In this document: positions 1-6,614 of the stretch, one piece after another
How the letters are laid out: each line of letters opens with the position of its first letter
Position numbering within the stretch: the first letter of the stretch is position 1
DNA from: Sphingobacterium sp. HMA12
Lineage (GTDB): Bacteria; Bacteroidota; Bacteroidia; Sphingobacteriales; Sphingobacteriaceae
Reading direction: 5' to 3'
Length of the DNA stretch: 64,000 bases
Assembly: GCF_002933815.1 (NCBI RefSeq)
Contig: NZ_BEYR01000007.1
Span: 248,001 to 312,000, forward strand
Notes under the pieces: generated by a model
Databases searched by the model: none
What the model was told of the DNA's origin: nothing
The model's input: only the letters and a program-made list of their open reading frames with translations
Program-made: the position numbers and the translations under genes

Positions 1-58
1 CAAAATCAATAACAAGATTATATTACACTTGATTTACTTTCGTTTTTTAGAAGAATAC

Positions 59-66
59 TATATTTG
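59..66 (+). promoter_or_regulatory. Putative -7 promoter box for the dedA-ppa operon
   Basis: The sequence TATATTTG matches the Bacteroidota -7 consensus TAnnTTTG and lies 86 bp before the first gene of the operon. No clear -33 element is seen. Short AT-rich motifs arise by chance, so this is tentative. Confidence 0.4.
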
Positions 67-152
67 TACTTTGTTGTTTTAAAATTATACAGGGAAAAAA
101 GTAGATTTTGATTCTAAAATAGAGAAAACAACATTGATTTTTACTGAAAGTT

Positions 153-803
153 ATGCATGAACTTTTGTTGTCATTTCAACAACTAATGAATCCCGAAGAG
201 CTCCTGAGTTCGGGCGGATTTTATTTAGTTATATTAATCGTATTTGCCGAAACAGGTCTGTTTTTTGGTTTTTTTCTACCGGGCGATTATTTATTATTTT
301 TAGCGGGACTATTTTGTGCACTCAATAAGATCGATGTGAGCATTTATACGCTTTGTCTAGGTTTATTGGGAGCAGGAATATTGGGCAATTTTACAGGTTA
401 TTGGTTCGGTTATCGAGCCGGCCCCATGTTATTCAAGCGAAAGGATAGTTTTATCTTTAAACGGAAATATGTGGTCATGGCGGAAGAATTTTACCATAAA
501 TATGGGGGAACCGCATTAATTATAGGTAGATTTGTTCCAATAGTTCGTACTTTTGCTCCAATCTTTGCCGGTGTTGTAAAATTAGATTTCAAAAAATTCG
601 TTTTATATAATATCAGTGGAGCTTTAATATGGGTTCTGATATTGACCCTTTCCGGATATTTCCTAGGAATAGAGTTTCCATGGATTATCCATTATGTTGA
701 ATATGTTGTCGTTGGGATGATCGTGATCGCATTTTTGCCTATTGCAATAACTTTGCTCAAAAAGCGAATGAAAGACAAAAGAAACAAACAAAATATACAG
801 TAA
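153..803 (+). CDS. DedA family inner-membrane protein
   Basis: Polytopic membrane protein of the DedA/SNARE-associated (VTT domain) family. Members of this family are linked to lipid-carrier recycling (undecaprenyl-phosphate or phosphatidylethanolamine flipping), envelope homeostasis and membrane potential. The 216-residue length is typical. Diagnostic features are the early glycine- and phenylalanine-rich FFGFFLPGDYLLF segment (about residues 37-49), the GYWFGYRAGP region (82-91), and the conserved GRFVPIVRTFAPIFAG segment (125-140) that carries the two arginines typical of active DedA proteins. The Lys/Arg-rich tail is probably cytoplasmic. It is first in a tightly spaced operon (8 bp to ppa). 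Which DedA subgroup it belongs to cannot be fixed by eye. A second Met at residue 12 is an alternative start. Confidence 0.9.
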   Translation: MHELLLSFQQLMNPEELLSSGGFYLVILIVFAETGLFFGFFLPGDYLLFLAGLFCALNKIDVSIYTLCLGLLGAGILGNFTGYWFGYRAGPMLFKRKDSFIFKRKYVVMAEEFYHKYGGTALIIGRFVPIVRTFAPIFAGVVKLDFKKFVLYNISGALIWVLILTLSGYFLGIEFPWIIHYVEYVVVGMIVIAFLPIAITLLKKRMKDKRNKQNIQ

Positions 804-811
804 AATAAAAA

Positions 812-1354
812 ATGAGTAAACAAAACCCTTGGCACATGGTTTCTCCAGGTGAGAATGTGCCAAATGCCGTAAATGCTATCATTGAGATTACAAACGGATC
901 CAAAGGAAAGTACGAATTAGACAAAGAAACAGGCTTGTTGCTTTTGGACCGAGTAATGAGTTCATCTGTCGTCTATCCAGCCAATTATGGTTTCATTCCG
1001 CAGACTTATTGCGACGACAAAGATCCTTTGGATATTTTGGTGATCTGTTCTGTTGATATTTTACCTTTAACACTAGTGGAAGCACAGGTTATCGGTGTCA
1101 TGAATATGGTTGATGGCGGAGAGCAAGATGATAAAATCATTGCTGTTGCCAAAAATGATCCTGTATTCAACTACATTAAAGATATCGATCAATTGCCGCC
1201 GCATACCATGAAAGAAATTGTACAATTCTTTGAAAGTTACAAAGCTTTAGAAAAGAAACACGTTATCGTAGAAGGGGTGAAAGGACGTGAAGAAGCACAA
1301 AGAATCTTGATGGAGGCTATTGAGCTGTACAAAACAGAATTTGTTAACAAATAA
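812..1354 (+). CDS. ppa: Inorganic pyrophosphatase (family I)
   Basis: Cytosolic soluble Mg-dependent pyrophosphatase that hydrolyses PPi to two phosphates, pulling nucleic-acid, protein and lipid synthesis forward. At 180 residues it has the usual bacterial length. The active-site segments are visible: the NYGFIPQTY region, the acidic CDDKDPLDILV signature (about residues 67-77) with its metal-binding aspartates, and DGGEQDDKIIAV (about 101-112). It sits 8 bp after the dedA-like gene and 8 bp before the CorC-like gene, so it is surely co-transcribed with them. Next to a DedA protein it may help clear phosphate products of lipid-carrier metabolism, but that link is only inference; ppa is a housekeeping gene. 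Confidence 0.97.
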   Translation: MSKQNPWHMVSPGENVPNAVNAIIEITNGSKGKYELDKETGLLLLDRVMSSSVVYPANYGFIPQTYCDDKDPLDILVICSVDILPLTLVEAQVIGVMNMVDGGEQDDKIIAVAKNDPVFNYIKDIDQLPPHTMKEIVQFFESYKALEKKHVIVEGVKGREEAQRILMEAIELYKTEFVNK

Positions 1355-1362
1355 CCCCCAGC

Positions 1363-2676
1363 ATGGCGCTCGATATTTTTTGGACATTGTTTTTAGTACT
1401 GGCCAACGGCTTTTTCGTTGCGGCCGAGTTTGCTATTGTCAAAGTCCGAATCTCCCAAATTGAAGTTCAGGCGAAAACAGGTAGTAAAGTTGCTACAATT
1501 GCCAAAAGTATAACGGAGCATTTGGATGGTTATTTGGCCGCTACACAATTGGGTATTACACTTTGCTCCCTGGCCTTAGGTTGGGTAGGAGAGGCTGTAA
1601 TGACCCAGATTGTGCAGGGGGCATTAGGTTTCTTTGGTGTTGAATTGACTGGTACGATAGCGACCAATGCAGGTCATGTGCTGGCATTTACGATTATTAC
1701 CGTATTGCATATTGTCTTTGGTGAGCTGGCTCCCAAATCAATTGCCATTCAAAAACCTGTTGCAACAACGATGAAGATTGCGGTTCCCCTGCAATTTTTC
1801 TACTTTATCTTTAGACCTTTTATTTGGATCCTAAACGGTTTTGCCAATTTTCTGCTTAAAATTTTAGGATTTGAAGTGACTAAAGGTGAATCCGCCCACT
1901 CTTCTGAGGAATTACAATACCTCTTGGATAAAGGAAAAGAATCCGGAGCATTGGATATTTCTGAGCATGAGTTAATTAAAAATGTCTTTGATTTTAATGA
2001 ACGTATCGTAAAGAATATTATGGTGCCAAGGACGAAGATTGTTGCTGTCGAAATAACGGCAGATGCTTCAGAATTGATTGAAACCATGACGGAGGAGGGC
2101 TATTCACGTCTTCCAATCTATGAGGACAACATTGATCAGATTGTTGGTATTGTGCATACCAAGGACATCCTTCCGCTATTGGCCAAAGGCAAAGAGGTGG
2201 TGATGAGAAATATCATGCGTAAACCGTACTTTATCCCTGAGACCAAAAAAATCAATGATCTGATGGCCGAGTTTCAGCAGCGACGCCTGCAACTGGCCAT
2301 CGTACTGGATGAATTTGGAGGAACAGCCGGGATGGCCACCTTGGAGGATATCGTGGAGGAATTGGTAGGAGAGATCCAAGATGAGTACGATGAGGAGACA
2401 CCGGTTGTGGAACGTATATCTGAAACAGAATATATGGTAGATGCAGGGGCTAGTATTCATGATGTGAATGAGTTTCTTCCGATAGAATTACCCGAAAGTC
2501 AGGATTACGATACAATGGCAGGATTGGTCAGTGAAATCTTTGATAAAATTCCAGAGGTAGGTGAGCGGAAACAGGAATACGGTTATGTATTTACAATCAT
2601 CCGCAAGGCGCAGCAGAATATTGAATTTGTTAAATTGGAACTGGTCGAGTCGACGGATGACGACATATCGGAATAA
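1363..2676 (+). CDS. CNNM/CorC-type transporter (DUF21, CBS pair, CorC_HlyC)
   Basis: Inner-membrane protein of the CNNM/CorC family, often mis-annotated as hemolysin. Characterised members export Mg2+ (or Co2+). The order of parts is clear: a DUF21 membrane domain with about four hydrophobic segments (residues 1-190), which includes the conserved LGWVGEAV and HIVFGELAPKSIAIQ segments; a CBS pair (about 205-335) with VMVPRTKIV-like and IVGIVHTKD motifs; the EFGGTAGMATLEDIVEELVGEI block (about 311-332); and a C-terminal CorC_HlyC domain (about 345-430). The 437-residue length is normal. It is the third gene of the ppa operon. Pyrophosphatases need Mg2+, so the neighbourhood fits a magnesium role, but no regulatory element proves it. 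Confidence 0.92.
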   Translation: MALDIFWTLFLVLANGFFVAAEFAIVKVRISQIEVQAKTGSKVATIAKSITEHLDGYLAATQLGITLCSLALGWVGEAVMTQIVQGALGFFGVELTGTIATNAGHVLAFTIITVLHIVFGELAPKSIAIQKPVATTMKIAVPLQFFYFIFRPFIWILNGFANFLLKILGFEVTKGESAHSSEELQYLLDKGKESGALDISEHELIKNVFDFNERIVKNIMVPRTKIVAVEITADASELIETMTEEGYSRLPIYEDNIDQIVGIVHTKDILPLLAKGKEVVMRNIMRKPYFIPETKKINDLMAEFQQRRLQLAIVLDEFGGTAGMATLEDIVEELVGEIQDEYDEETPVVERISETEYMVDAGASIHDVNEFLPIELPESQDYDTMAGLVSEIFDKIPEVGERKQEYGYVFTIIRKAQQNIEFVKLELVESTDDDISE

Positions 2677-2694
2677 GAGCACAACGAACAGTAC

Positions 2695-3408
2695 ATGCAG
2701 TTATTTTTTACACCGGAATTAAATCCTTCTTTAGAAAATTTTATCCTCTCTGAGGAAGAAAGCAAGCACGCTGTCCGTGTGCTTCGTATGAATACGGGAG
2801 ATCGTTTATATTTAATTGACGGTCGCGGTGGCCTGTACGAAGCTGAAATTATAGATCCACATCCGAAACGTACTGTACTTCGCATTCTAAGTGTCAAAGA
2901 GAATTACCAACGGTCAAACTATCATTTGCATATTGCTGTTGGGCCGACCAAGAACATCGACCGTATCGAGTGGTTTTTAGAAAAAGCTACCGAGGTAGGG
3001 ATTCAGGAGATCACGCCGATTATTTGTGAGCATTCCGAGCGTAAGGAGGTGAAGTTGGACCGCTTGAACAAAGTCATTGTGTCAGCCATGAAACAATCTT
3101 TGAAAGCGTATCTGCCAAAACTGAATCCTGCGATACCCTTTAAACAGTTTTTAAAGGATCTTCCAAAGGAAGGTGTCCAAAAAGCAATTGCACATTGTGT
3201 TGACTCGGACAAGAAGTATTTGAACGAAGTATTTGAAGCTGGACAACATTATATCATTTTGATAGGCCCAGAAGGAGATTTTTCGGCCGAGGAAATTGAT
3301 CTGGCCCTGATAGCTGGTTTTCAGCCTGTGTCGCTTGGTGAAGCGCGTTTACGAACCGAGACAGCGGCGCTGGCAGCTTGTCTTGAGACCTCGCTACTCA
3401 ATAGATAA
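2695..3408 (+). CDS. rsmE: 16S rRNA (uracil-1498-N3)-methyltransferase
   Basis: SPOUT-class RNA methyltransferase that uses S-adenosylmethionine to methylate N3 of U1498 in helix 44 of 16S rRNA. The N-terminal PUA-like part (residues 1-70) holds the SKHAVRVLRMNTGD segment typical of RsmE. The SPOUT domain shows GPTKNIDRIEWFLEKATEVG (about 83-102), the SAM-binding LIGPEGDFSAEEI loop and the SLGEARLRTETAAL knot motif near the C terminus. Length of 237 residues fits. It is the last gene of the operon, 18 bp after the CorC-like gene. Confidence 0.96.
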   Translation: MQLFFTPELNPSLENFILSEEESKHAVRVLRMNTGDRLYLIDGRGGLYEAEIIDPHPKRTVLRILSVKENYQRSNYHLHIAVGPTKNIDRIEWFLEKATEVGIQEITPIICEHSERKEVKLDRLNKVIVSAMKQSLKAYLPKLNPAIPFKQFLKDLPKEGVQKAIAHCVDSDKKYLNEVFEAGQHYIILIGPEGDFSAEEIDLALIAGFQPVSLGEARLRTETAALAACLETSLLNR

Positions 3409-3427
3409 TTTAAGCTATTTTTTGTGT

Positions 3428-3474
3428 TTCTATGTGAATCCCATCTAATAATATAGATAAGATTCAGCATAGAA
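3428..3474. terminator. Imperfect hairpin between convergent genes
   Basis: Three nested stems line up: TTCTATG with CATAGAA, GAATC with GATTC, and ATCTA with TAGAT. The structure fills the gap between rsmE (forward) and the DUF3299-like gene (reverse). It has no strong T run on either side, so it is a terminator candidate rather than a textbook one. Confidence 0.4.
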
Positions 3475-3484
3475 GAGGATACGT

Positions 3485-3961
3485 TTATTTTACGAGTTCA
3501 GCATCGATGATCTGAATTTCGGAATTTCCTTTCAATGGATCTTTTGTAAAAATCATCTTTCCTTTGAGCTTGATAGGATCTTCAGAAAATTTTATTGCAC
3601 CCCCCTTTAAGGTCACTTCTACCATAGGTGGTATTCCATTGGAACCACAAAATTGACATTGCATAACAGGTAACACAGACATCATAAAATTTTTATGATT
3701 ACGTCCACTGTGCAGCGGAACCATATAGCCCGGTAATTCGACCACTTTGTTCTCCAGTGCTTTGAGTTCTTTGGGATAAAATGGTGTATATACTTTTTTC
3801 GCACCATTATAGGTCACTTTATAAGCCATCTTATCAATGGCGTCCCAGGTTTTGTTCATCATAGGGGTATGATCGGGCACATCGGAATTGCTGCCGATCT
3901 GTGCATGTACCTGTACGATGCCGAAGAATATGAAGAGGAATGCCGTGATAATTTGTTTCAT
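3485..3961 (-). CDS. DUF3299-like secreted protein of the metal-linked ABC operon
   Basis: Small exported protein of 158 residues. I chose the start MKQIITAFLF, which gives a clean signal peptide ending VHAQ; the open frame extends 46 codons upstream but that extension looks unrelated. The mature part shows VVELPGYMVPL (about residues 72-82), a hallmark of the DUF3299 family, and a CQFCG pair of cysteines near residue 107, which could bind a metal. It lies downstream of an FtsX-type permease and a LolD-like ATPase. A similar set (His-rich or DUF3299 secreted protein, ATPase, FtsX permease) is known as the zinc-responsive PA4063-PA4066 operon in Pseudomonas aeruginosa; I recall that comparison and did not check it. 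Function unknown; an accessory to metal handling in the periplasm is the best guess. Confidence 0.7.
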   Translation of the reverse strand: MKQIITAFLFIFFGIVQVHAQIGSNSDVPDHTPMMNKTWDAIDKMAYKVTYNGAKKVYTPFYPKELKALENKVVELPGYMVPLHSGRNHKNFMMSVLPVMQCQFCGSNGIPPMVEVTLKGGAIKFSEDPIKLKGKMIFTKDPLKGNSEIQIIDAELVK

Positions 3962-4131
3962 CTGTTTAATTTTTTTTTGTTGTGATGGAACTATCAGACT
4001 TATTCTGTATGATGAATAAATCATGATGGCTTCATCTGTTTTAGTATTGAGTATTGAGATTTTGGCGATGCAAATCAGGATTTGCATCGGATATACCATT
4101 ATTGCATTTTTAATTCAATTGCCCATCCATT

Positions 4132-5517
4132 CTATTTGTTTGATAAAGTGCCGGCTATACTTGTCCTATACGCTTTTACAGCAGGTATCAGCGCTGCGAG
4201 TATGCCGATGAGGCAAGCAATAAGCAAAAATACCAATTCTTTTGGATGTAGCCTAAAAGCTTCGACAAAGTCAGCACTCTGGCTCGTTTGGTTACTGATA
4301 TAGTATAATGCCAGATGTGCCAATAATAGTCCCACCAGTCCACCTACGATTGTTATGGTCAGGCCTTCCAGTAGGACAATGTTGAATAACTTTCCTTTAG
4401 ACGCACCGAGTGTACGCATAATGGCTAGATCATATTTACGTTGTTTTAACGCGTTGTAGAGGTTAATAAATACACTCAGACCAGCAATTAGCATGATGAC
4501 ATAGGCAAGGATCGCTAGAGAATCTATTCCTACACCTAAGAGTGAAAACAGGCGTGTACTTTCCATAGCCGGAGAAGCTGCTTGCATATCCGTTTGTTGA
4601 TCGATCATTTTAGGCAATATACCGATAGCTGCCGGTGACTGGTATTTTATTAAAATAGCTGTTATTTCAAGACCATTTTGTTTGACCATATCAGCGCCGA
4701 TAGATTTGACAAACACACCTTCTTCTTCGTGTTCATGGTCAGCATGATCGTGAAGTTCTTTTTCATTGGTTGCCACTTTTCCGGTTGAATTTTCCTGTGA
4801 ATCTTCTCCATGGTGATGTAGGTGTGCTTTGACTGTTTCTTCACGGTCTTCTTCCCGTTCGCGTTGTTCTTTTTGTGCCGCAGTTTCGTTATCAGCATGG
4901 GCGATACCGTGAACATCCCAGACGCTCTCGAGATTGGTCAATATGAGGTTGTCAGTTACATTGTTATTTTGCTTTAGAATACCGACGATCGTAAAAGGAT
5001 GTTCATCATGACTATGGCCATCCTTGCTCAGACCGTGAGAGCTGTTGATTTGGTCGCCTATTTTCAAATGGTGCTTTTTTGCGACCTGTTCACCGATAAC
5101 GACTTCAAAGTCTTTTTGCCAGATGCGGCCGTCATTTATTTGGGTATTGTAGATTGTCAGAAAAGAAGAGTCCGTACCCACAATACGATGTCCCTTAAAG
5201 TTATCGCCCAAGGATAAGGGAACCGCTAGTTGAACAAGCGGATTCTGGCGTAGTGGTTCGAGTTCATCCAATGGTATATTTCCAGTTGGATTGTCGATAT
5301 GATATACGCTGGATAGGATCAATTGGAGTGGGCTCCCTTTAGCTCCGACCACGAGGTCAATATTTTTACTATTATTGTCGAGTTGTTTTTCAAATATTTC
5401 ACCCGTGATAGAAAGTACAGCTAATATGGAAATTCCAAAAGCTGTCAGCAAGATACTAAGAAAGACAGAACTAAATTGTCTACTTAAATTTTTCCAAACC
5501 AACTGTATCGTGTTCAT
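4132..5517 (-). CDS. FtsX-like ABC transporter permease with His-rich loop
   Basis: MacB/LolCE-type permease of 461 residues. It has one N-terminal membrane helix (about 15-37), a large extracytoplasmic domain, and three C-terminal helices (about 330-460) in the FtsX fold, including the typical RKYDLAIMRTLGASKGKLF segment. The periplasmic domain carries an unusual charged insert at about residues 208-268, with HLHHHGED and HDHADHEHEEEG, plus an earlier GHSHDEHPF patch. Such His/Asp/Glu clusters are typical of zinc or other transition-metal binding. Its ATPase partner is 47 bp upstream, and a DUF3299-like secreted protein follows 170 bp downstream. The transported substrate is not evident: lipoprotein, peptide or metal-complex handling are all possible. 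Confidence 0.88.
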   Translation of the reverse strand: MNTIQLVWKNLSRQFSSVFLSILLTAFGISILAVLSITGEIFEKQLDNNSKNIDLVVGAKGSPLQLILSSVYHIDNPTGNIPLDELEPLRQNPLVQLAVPLSLGDNFKGHRIVGTDSSFLTIYNTQINDGRIWQKDFEVVIGEQVAKKHHLKIGDQINSSHGLSKDGHSHDEHPFTIVGILKQNNNVTDNLILTNLESVWDVHGIAHADNETAAQKEQREREEDREETVKAHLHHHGEDSQENSTGKVATNEKELHDHADHEHEEEGVFVKSIGADMVKQNGLEITAILIKYQSPAAIGILPKMIDQQTDMQAASPAMESTRLFSLLGVGIDSLAILAYVIMLIAGLSVFINLYNALKQRKYDLAIMRTLGASKGKLFNIVLLEGLTITIVGGLVGLLLAHLALYYISNQTSQSADFVEAFRLHPKELVFLLIACLIGILAALIPAVKAYRTSIAGTLSNK

Positions 5518-5564
5518 AACAAATTCTAAAGCTAAAAGGGTGAATGAATATATGACGTATTCAA

Positions 5565-6206
5565 TTATTTTAAGATATACATTTTTGAGAACTGATCTTT
5601 AATCCGTTTGTCGTGTGTGGTGATCAAGAGGGTTGAGCCGGCGGTATCTGCAATATCCAAAAGAAGTTCCAGCACACGATTTGTATTGGTGTCATCCAAA
5701 GCAGCTGTAGGTTCGTCCGCAATGAGCAGCGCAGGCTTATTGATCACACTACGAGCAATCGCGGCACGTTGCAATTGGCCACGACTTAATTCATTCGGGT
5801 AAGCTGTAGTTTTGTGGTCCAGTTGCAGTTGGTTCAAGACCTGATGAATCTGATTAACATCCACCTTTTTCCCTGCAAGGGACTGTGCCAATTTGATATT
5901 TTCCAATAACGTTAAATTTTTGAGAAGATGTGCTTCCTGGAATATAAAACCGATATATTGAGATCTGAATTTGTCTAGTTTGCTATTGGATAATAGGGAA
6001 AGATCCTGATTATTAATTTTAACGAGCCCTGTATCGGGTTTAGATAAGCCCCCCAACATGTTCAGCAAGGTTGTTTTTCCAGTCCCTGAATCGCCCAATA
6101 ATAGCGTGTGCTGTCCTTTTTCGATGTGGATGTCCGGAAATGCGATGCTTTTGGCATTCGTATATTGGAATGTTAGCTGTTCAGTAGATACGATCGGATT
6201 GCTCAT
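5565..6206 (-). CDS. LolD/MacB-type ABC transporter ATP-binding protein
   Basis: ATPase that would drive the FtsX-type permease encoded just downstream. All nucleotide-binding motifs are present: Walker A GDSGTGKTT (residues 38-46), Q-loop region IGFIFQEAHLL, signature LSRGQLQRAAIARS, Walker B LLIADEPTAALD, and the H-loop in LLITTHDKR. I use the ATG at 6206, giving 213 residues. An upstream TTG at 6233 is in frame, but it lies inside the predicted -7 promoter box, so it could not be on the transcript. The gene heads a three-gene reverse operon, and a 7-1-7 palindrome overlaps the promoter region, which points to repression by a Fur-family regulator such as Zur. Confidence 0.92.
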   Translation of the reverse strand: MSNPIVSTEQLTFQYTNAKSIAFPDIHIEKGQHTLLLGDSGTGKTTLLNMLGGLSKPDTGLVKINNQDLSLLSNSKLDKFRSQYIGFIFQEAHLLKNLTLLENIKLAQSLAGKKVDVNQIHQVLNQLQLDHKTTAYPNELSRGQLQRAAIARSVINKPALLIADEPTAALDDTNTNRVLELLLDIADTAGSTLLITTHDKRIKDQFSKMYILK

Positions 6207-6230
6207 ATGCTCAAAAATTGAAAATCTATT

Positions 6231-6238
6231 CAAACTTA
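6231..6238 (-). promoter_or_regulatory. -7 promoter box of the ABC/DUF3299 operon
   Basis: On the reverse strand the sequence is TAAGTTTG, a perfect TAnnTTTG match. Transcription would start near 6225, about 19 nt before the ATG at 6206. The box overlaps the alternative TTG start and thereby argues against it. Confidence 0.6.
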
Positions 6239-6256
6239 GAGAAATTGCTTTGCATA

Positions 6257-6271
6257 TGCAATATTATTGCA
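6257..6271. promoter_or_regulatory. 7-1-7 inverted repeat, candidate Zur/Fur-family operator
   Basis: TGCAATA-T-TATTGCA is a perfect 15-bp inverted repeat with the 7-1-7 layout typical of Fur-family operators. It lies about 19 bp upstream of the -7 box of the ABC operon, where a -33 element would be, so a bound protein would block transcription. The His-rich permease loop suggests zinc as the signal, but the sequence cannot say which family member binds. Confidence 0.55.
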
Positions 6272-6513
6272 ATAATAAGATCATTCTTGTTCCACCATCT
6301 GAAAATGGTACTATGCTTTTTCTCATCAAATGAATGAATACTGTTAGCAAAATATTCCTAAAAACATAAAATTAGTCTCAATATGTTAATAACTTTTCGG
6401 GTTAATAATTTTATTACACTTCTTTAATATGGTGCTTTGGAAATGATGAAATATTCGCTCAAATCCTCCTTCATGCAGGTTTTTGTCTAAAAAATTAATC
6501 TAAATTTTTCGAG

Positions 6514-6573
6514 GTAACATTAAATTAACAAGTGGTTTACGTAATGGTAATTCGTTGTTAATGTTAATATAAT
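6514..6573 (+). promoter_or_regulatory. 11-bp-phased TTAAC-like repeat array, PhoB-type activator site
   Basis: Five pentamers start exactly 11 bp apart: GTAAC 6514, TTAAC 6525, TTTAC 6536, GTAAT 6547 and TTAAT 6558; a weak sixth (ATAAT) is at 6569. Direct repeats with an 11-bp step are how PhoB/OmpR-family winged-helix regulators bind. The last position ends 10 bp before the -7 box, the spacing seen at the other three such promoters in this window. Confidence 0.6.
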
Positions 6574-6583
6574 ATTCTGCCAA

Positions 6584-6591
6584 TAGCTTTG
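6584..6591 (+). promoter_or_regulatory. -7 promoter box of the first TonB receptor gene
   Basis: TAGCTTTG matches TAnnTTTG. Transcription would begin near 6597, giving a leader of about 18 A-rich nucleotides before the TTG start. The identical octamer precedes the partner lipoprotein gene. Confidence 0.6.
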
Positions 6592-6614
6592 CAGAAACAA
6601 AAAAACAAAATAAA

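Larger units (their letters stand above)
6207..6614. other. Divergent intergenic control region
   Basis: This 408-bp gap separates the reverse ABC operon from the forward TonB receptor. It holds a -7 box and Fur-family-like palindrome on the ABC side and an 11-bp-phased TTAAC repeat array with a -7 box on the receptor side. The middle, about 6272-6510, is AT-rich with no other signal that I can see. Confidence 0.7.

Noticed and set aside
4023..4303. Two short forward ORFs between the DUF3299-like and permease genes
   Set aside because: They overlap the 3' end of the permease gene on the other strand and have no start context or family features.
6207..6233. Nine-codon longer N terminus with TTG start for the LolD-like ATPase
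   Set aside because: The TTG is part of the TAAGTTTG promoter box, so it would not be on the transcript; the ATG at 6206 gives a normal LolD N terminus.
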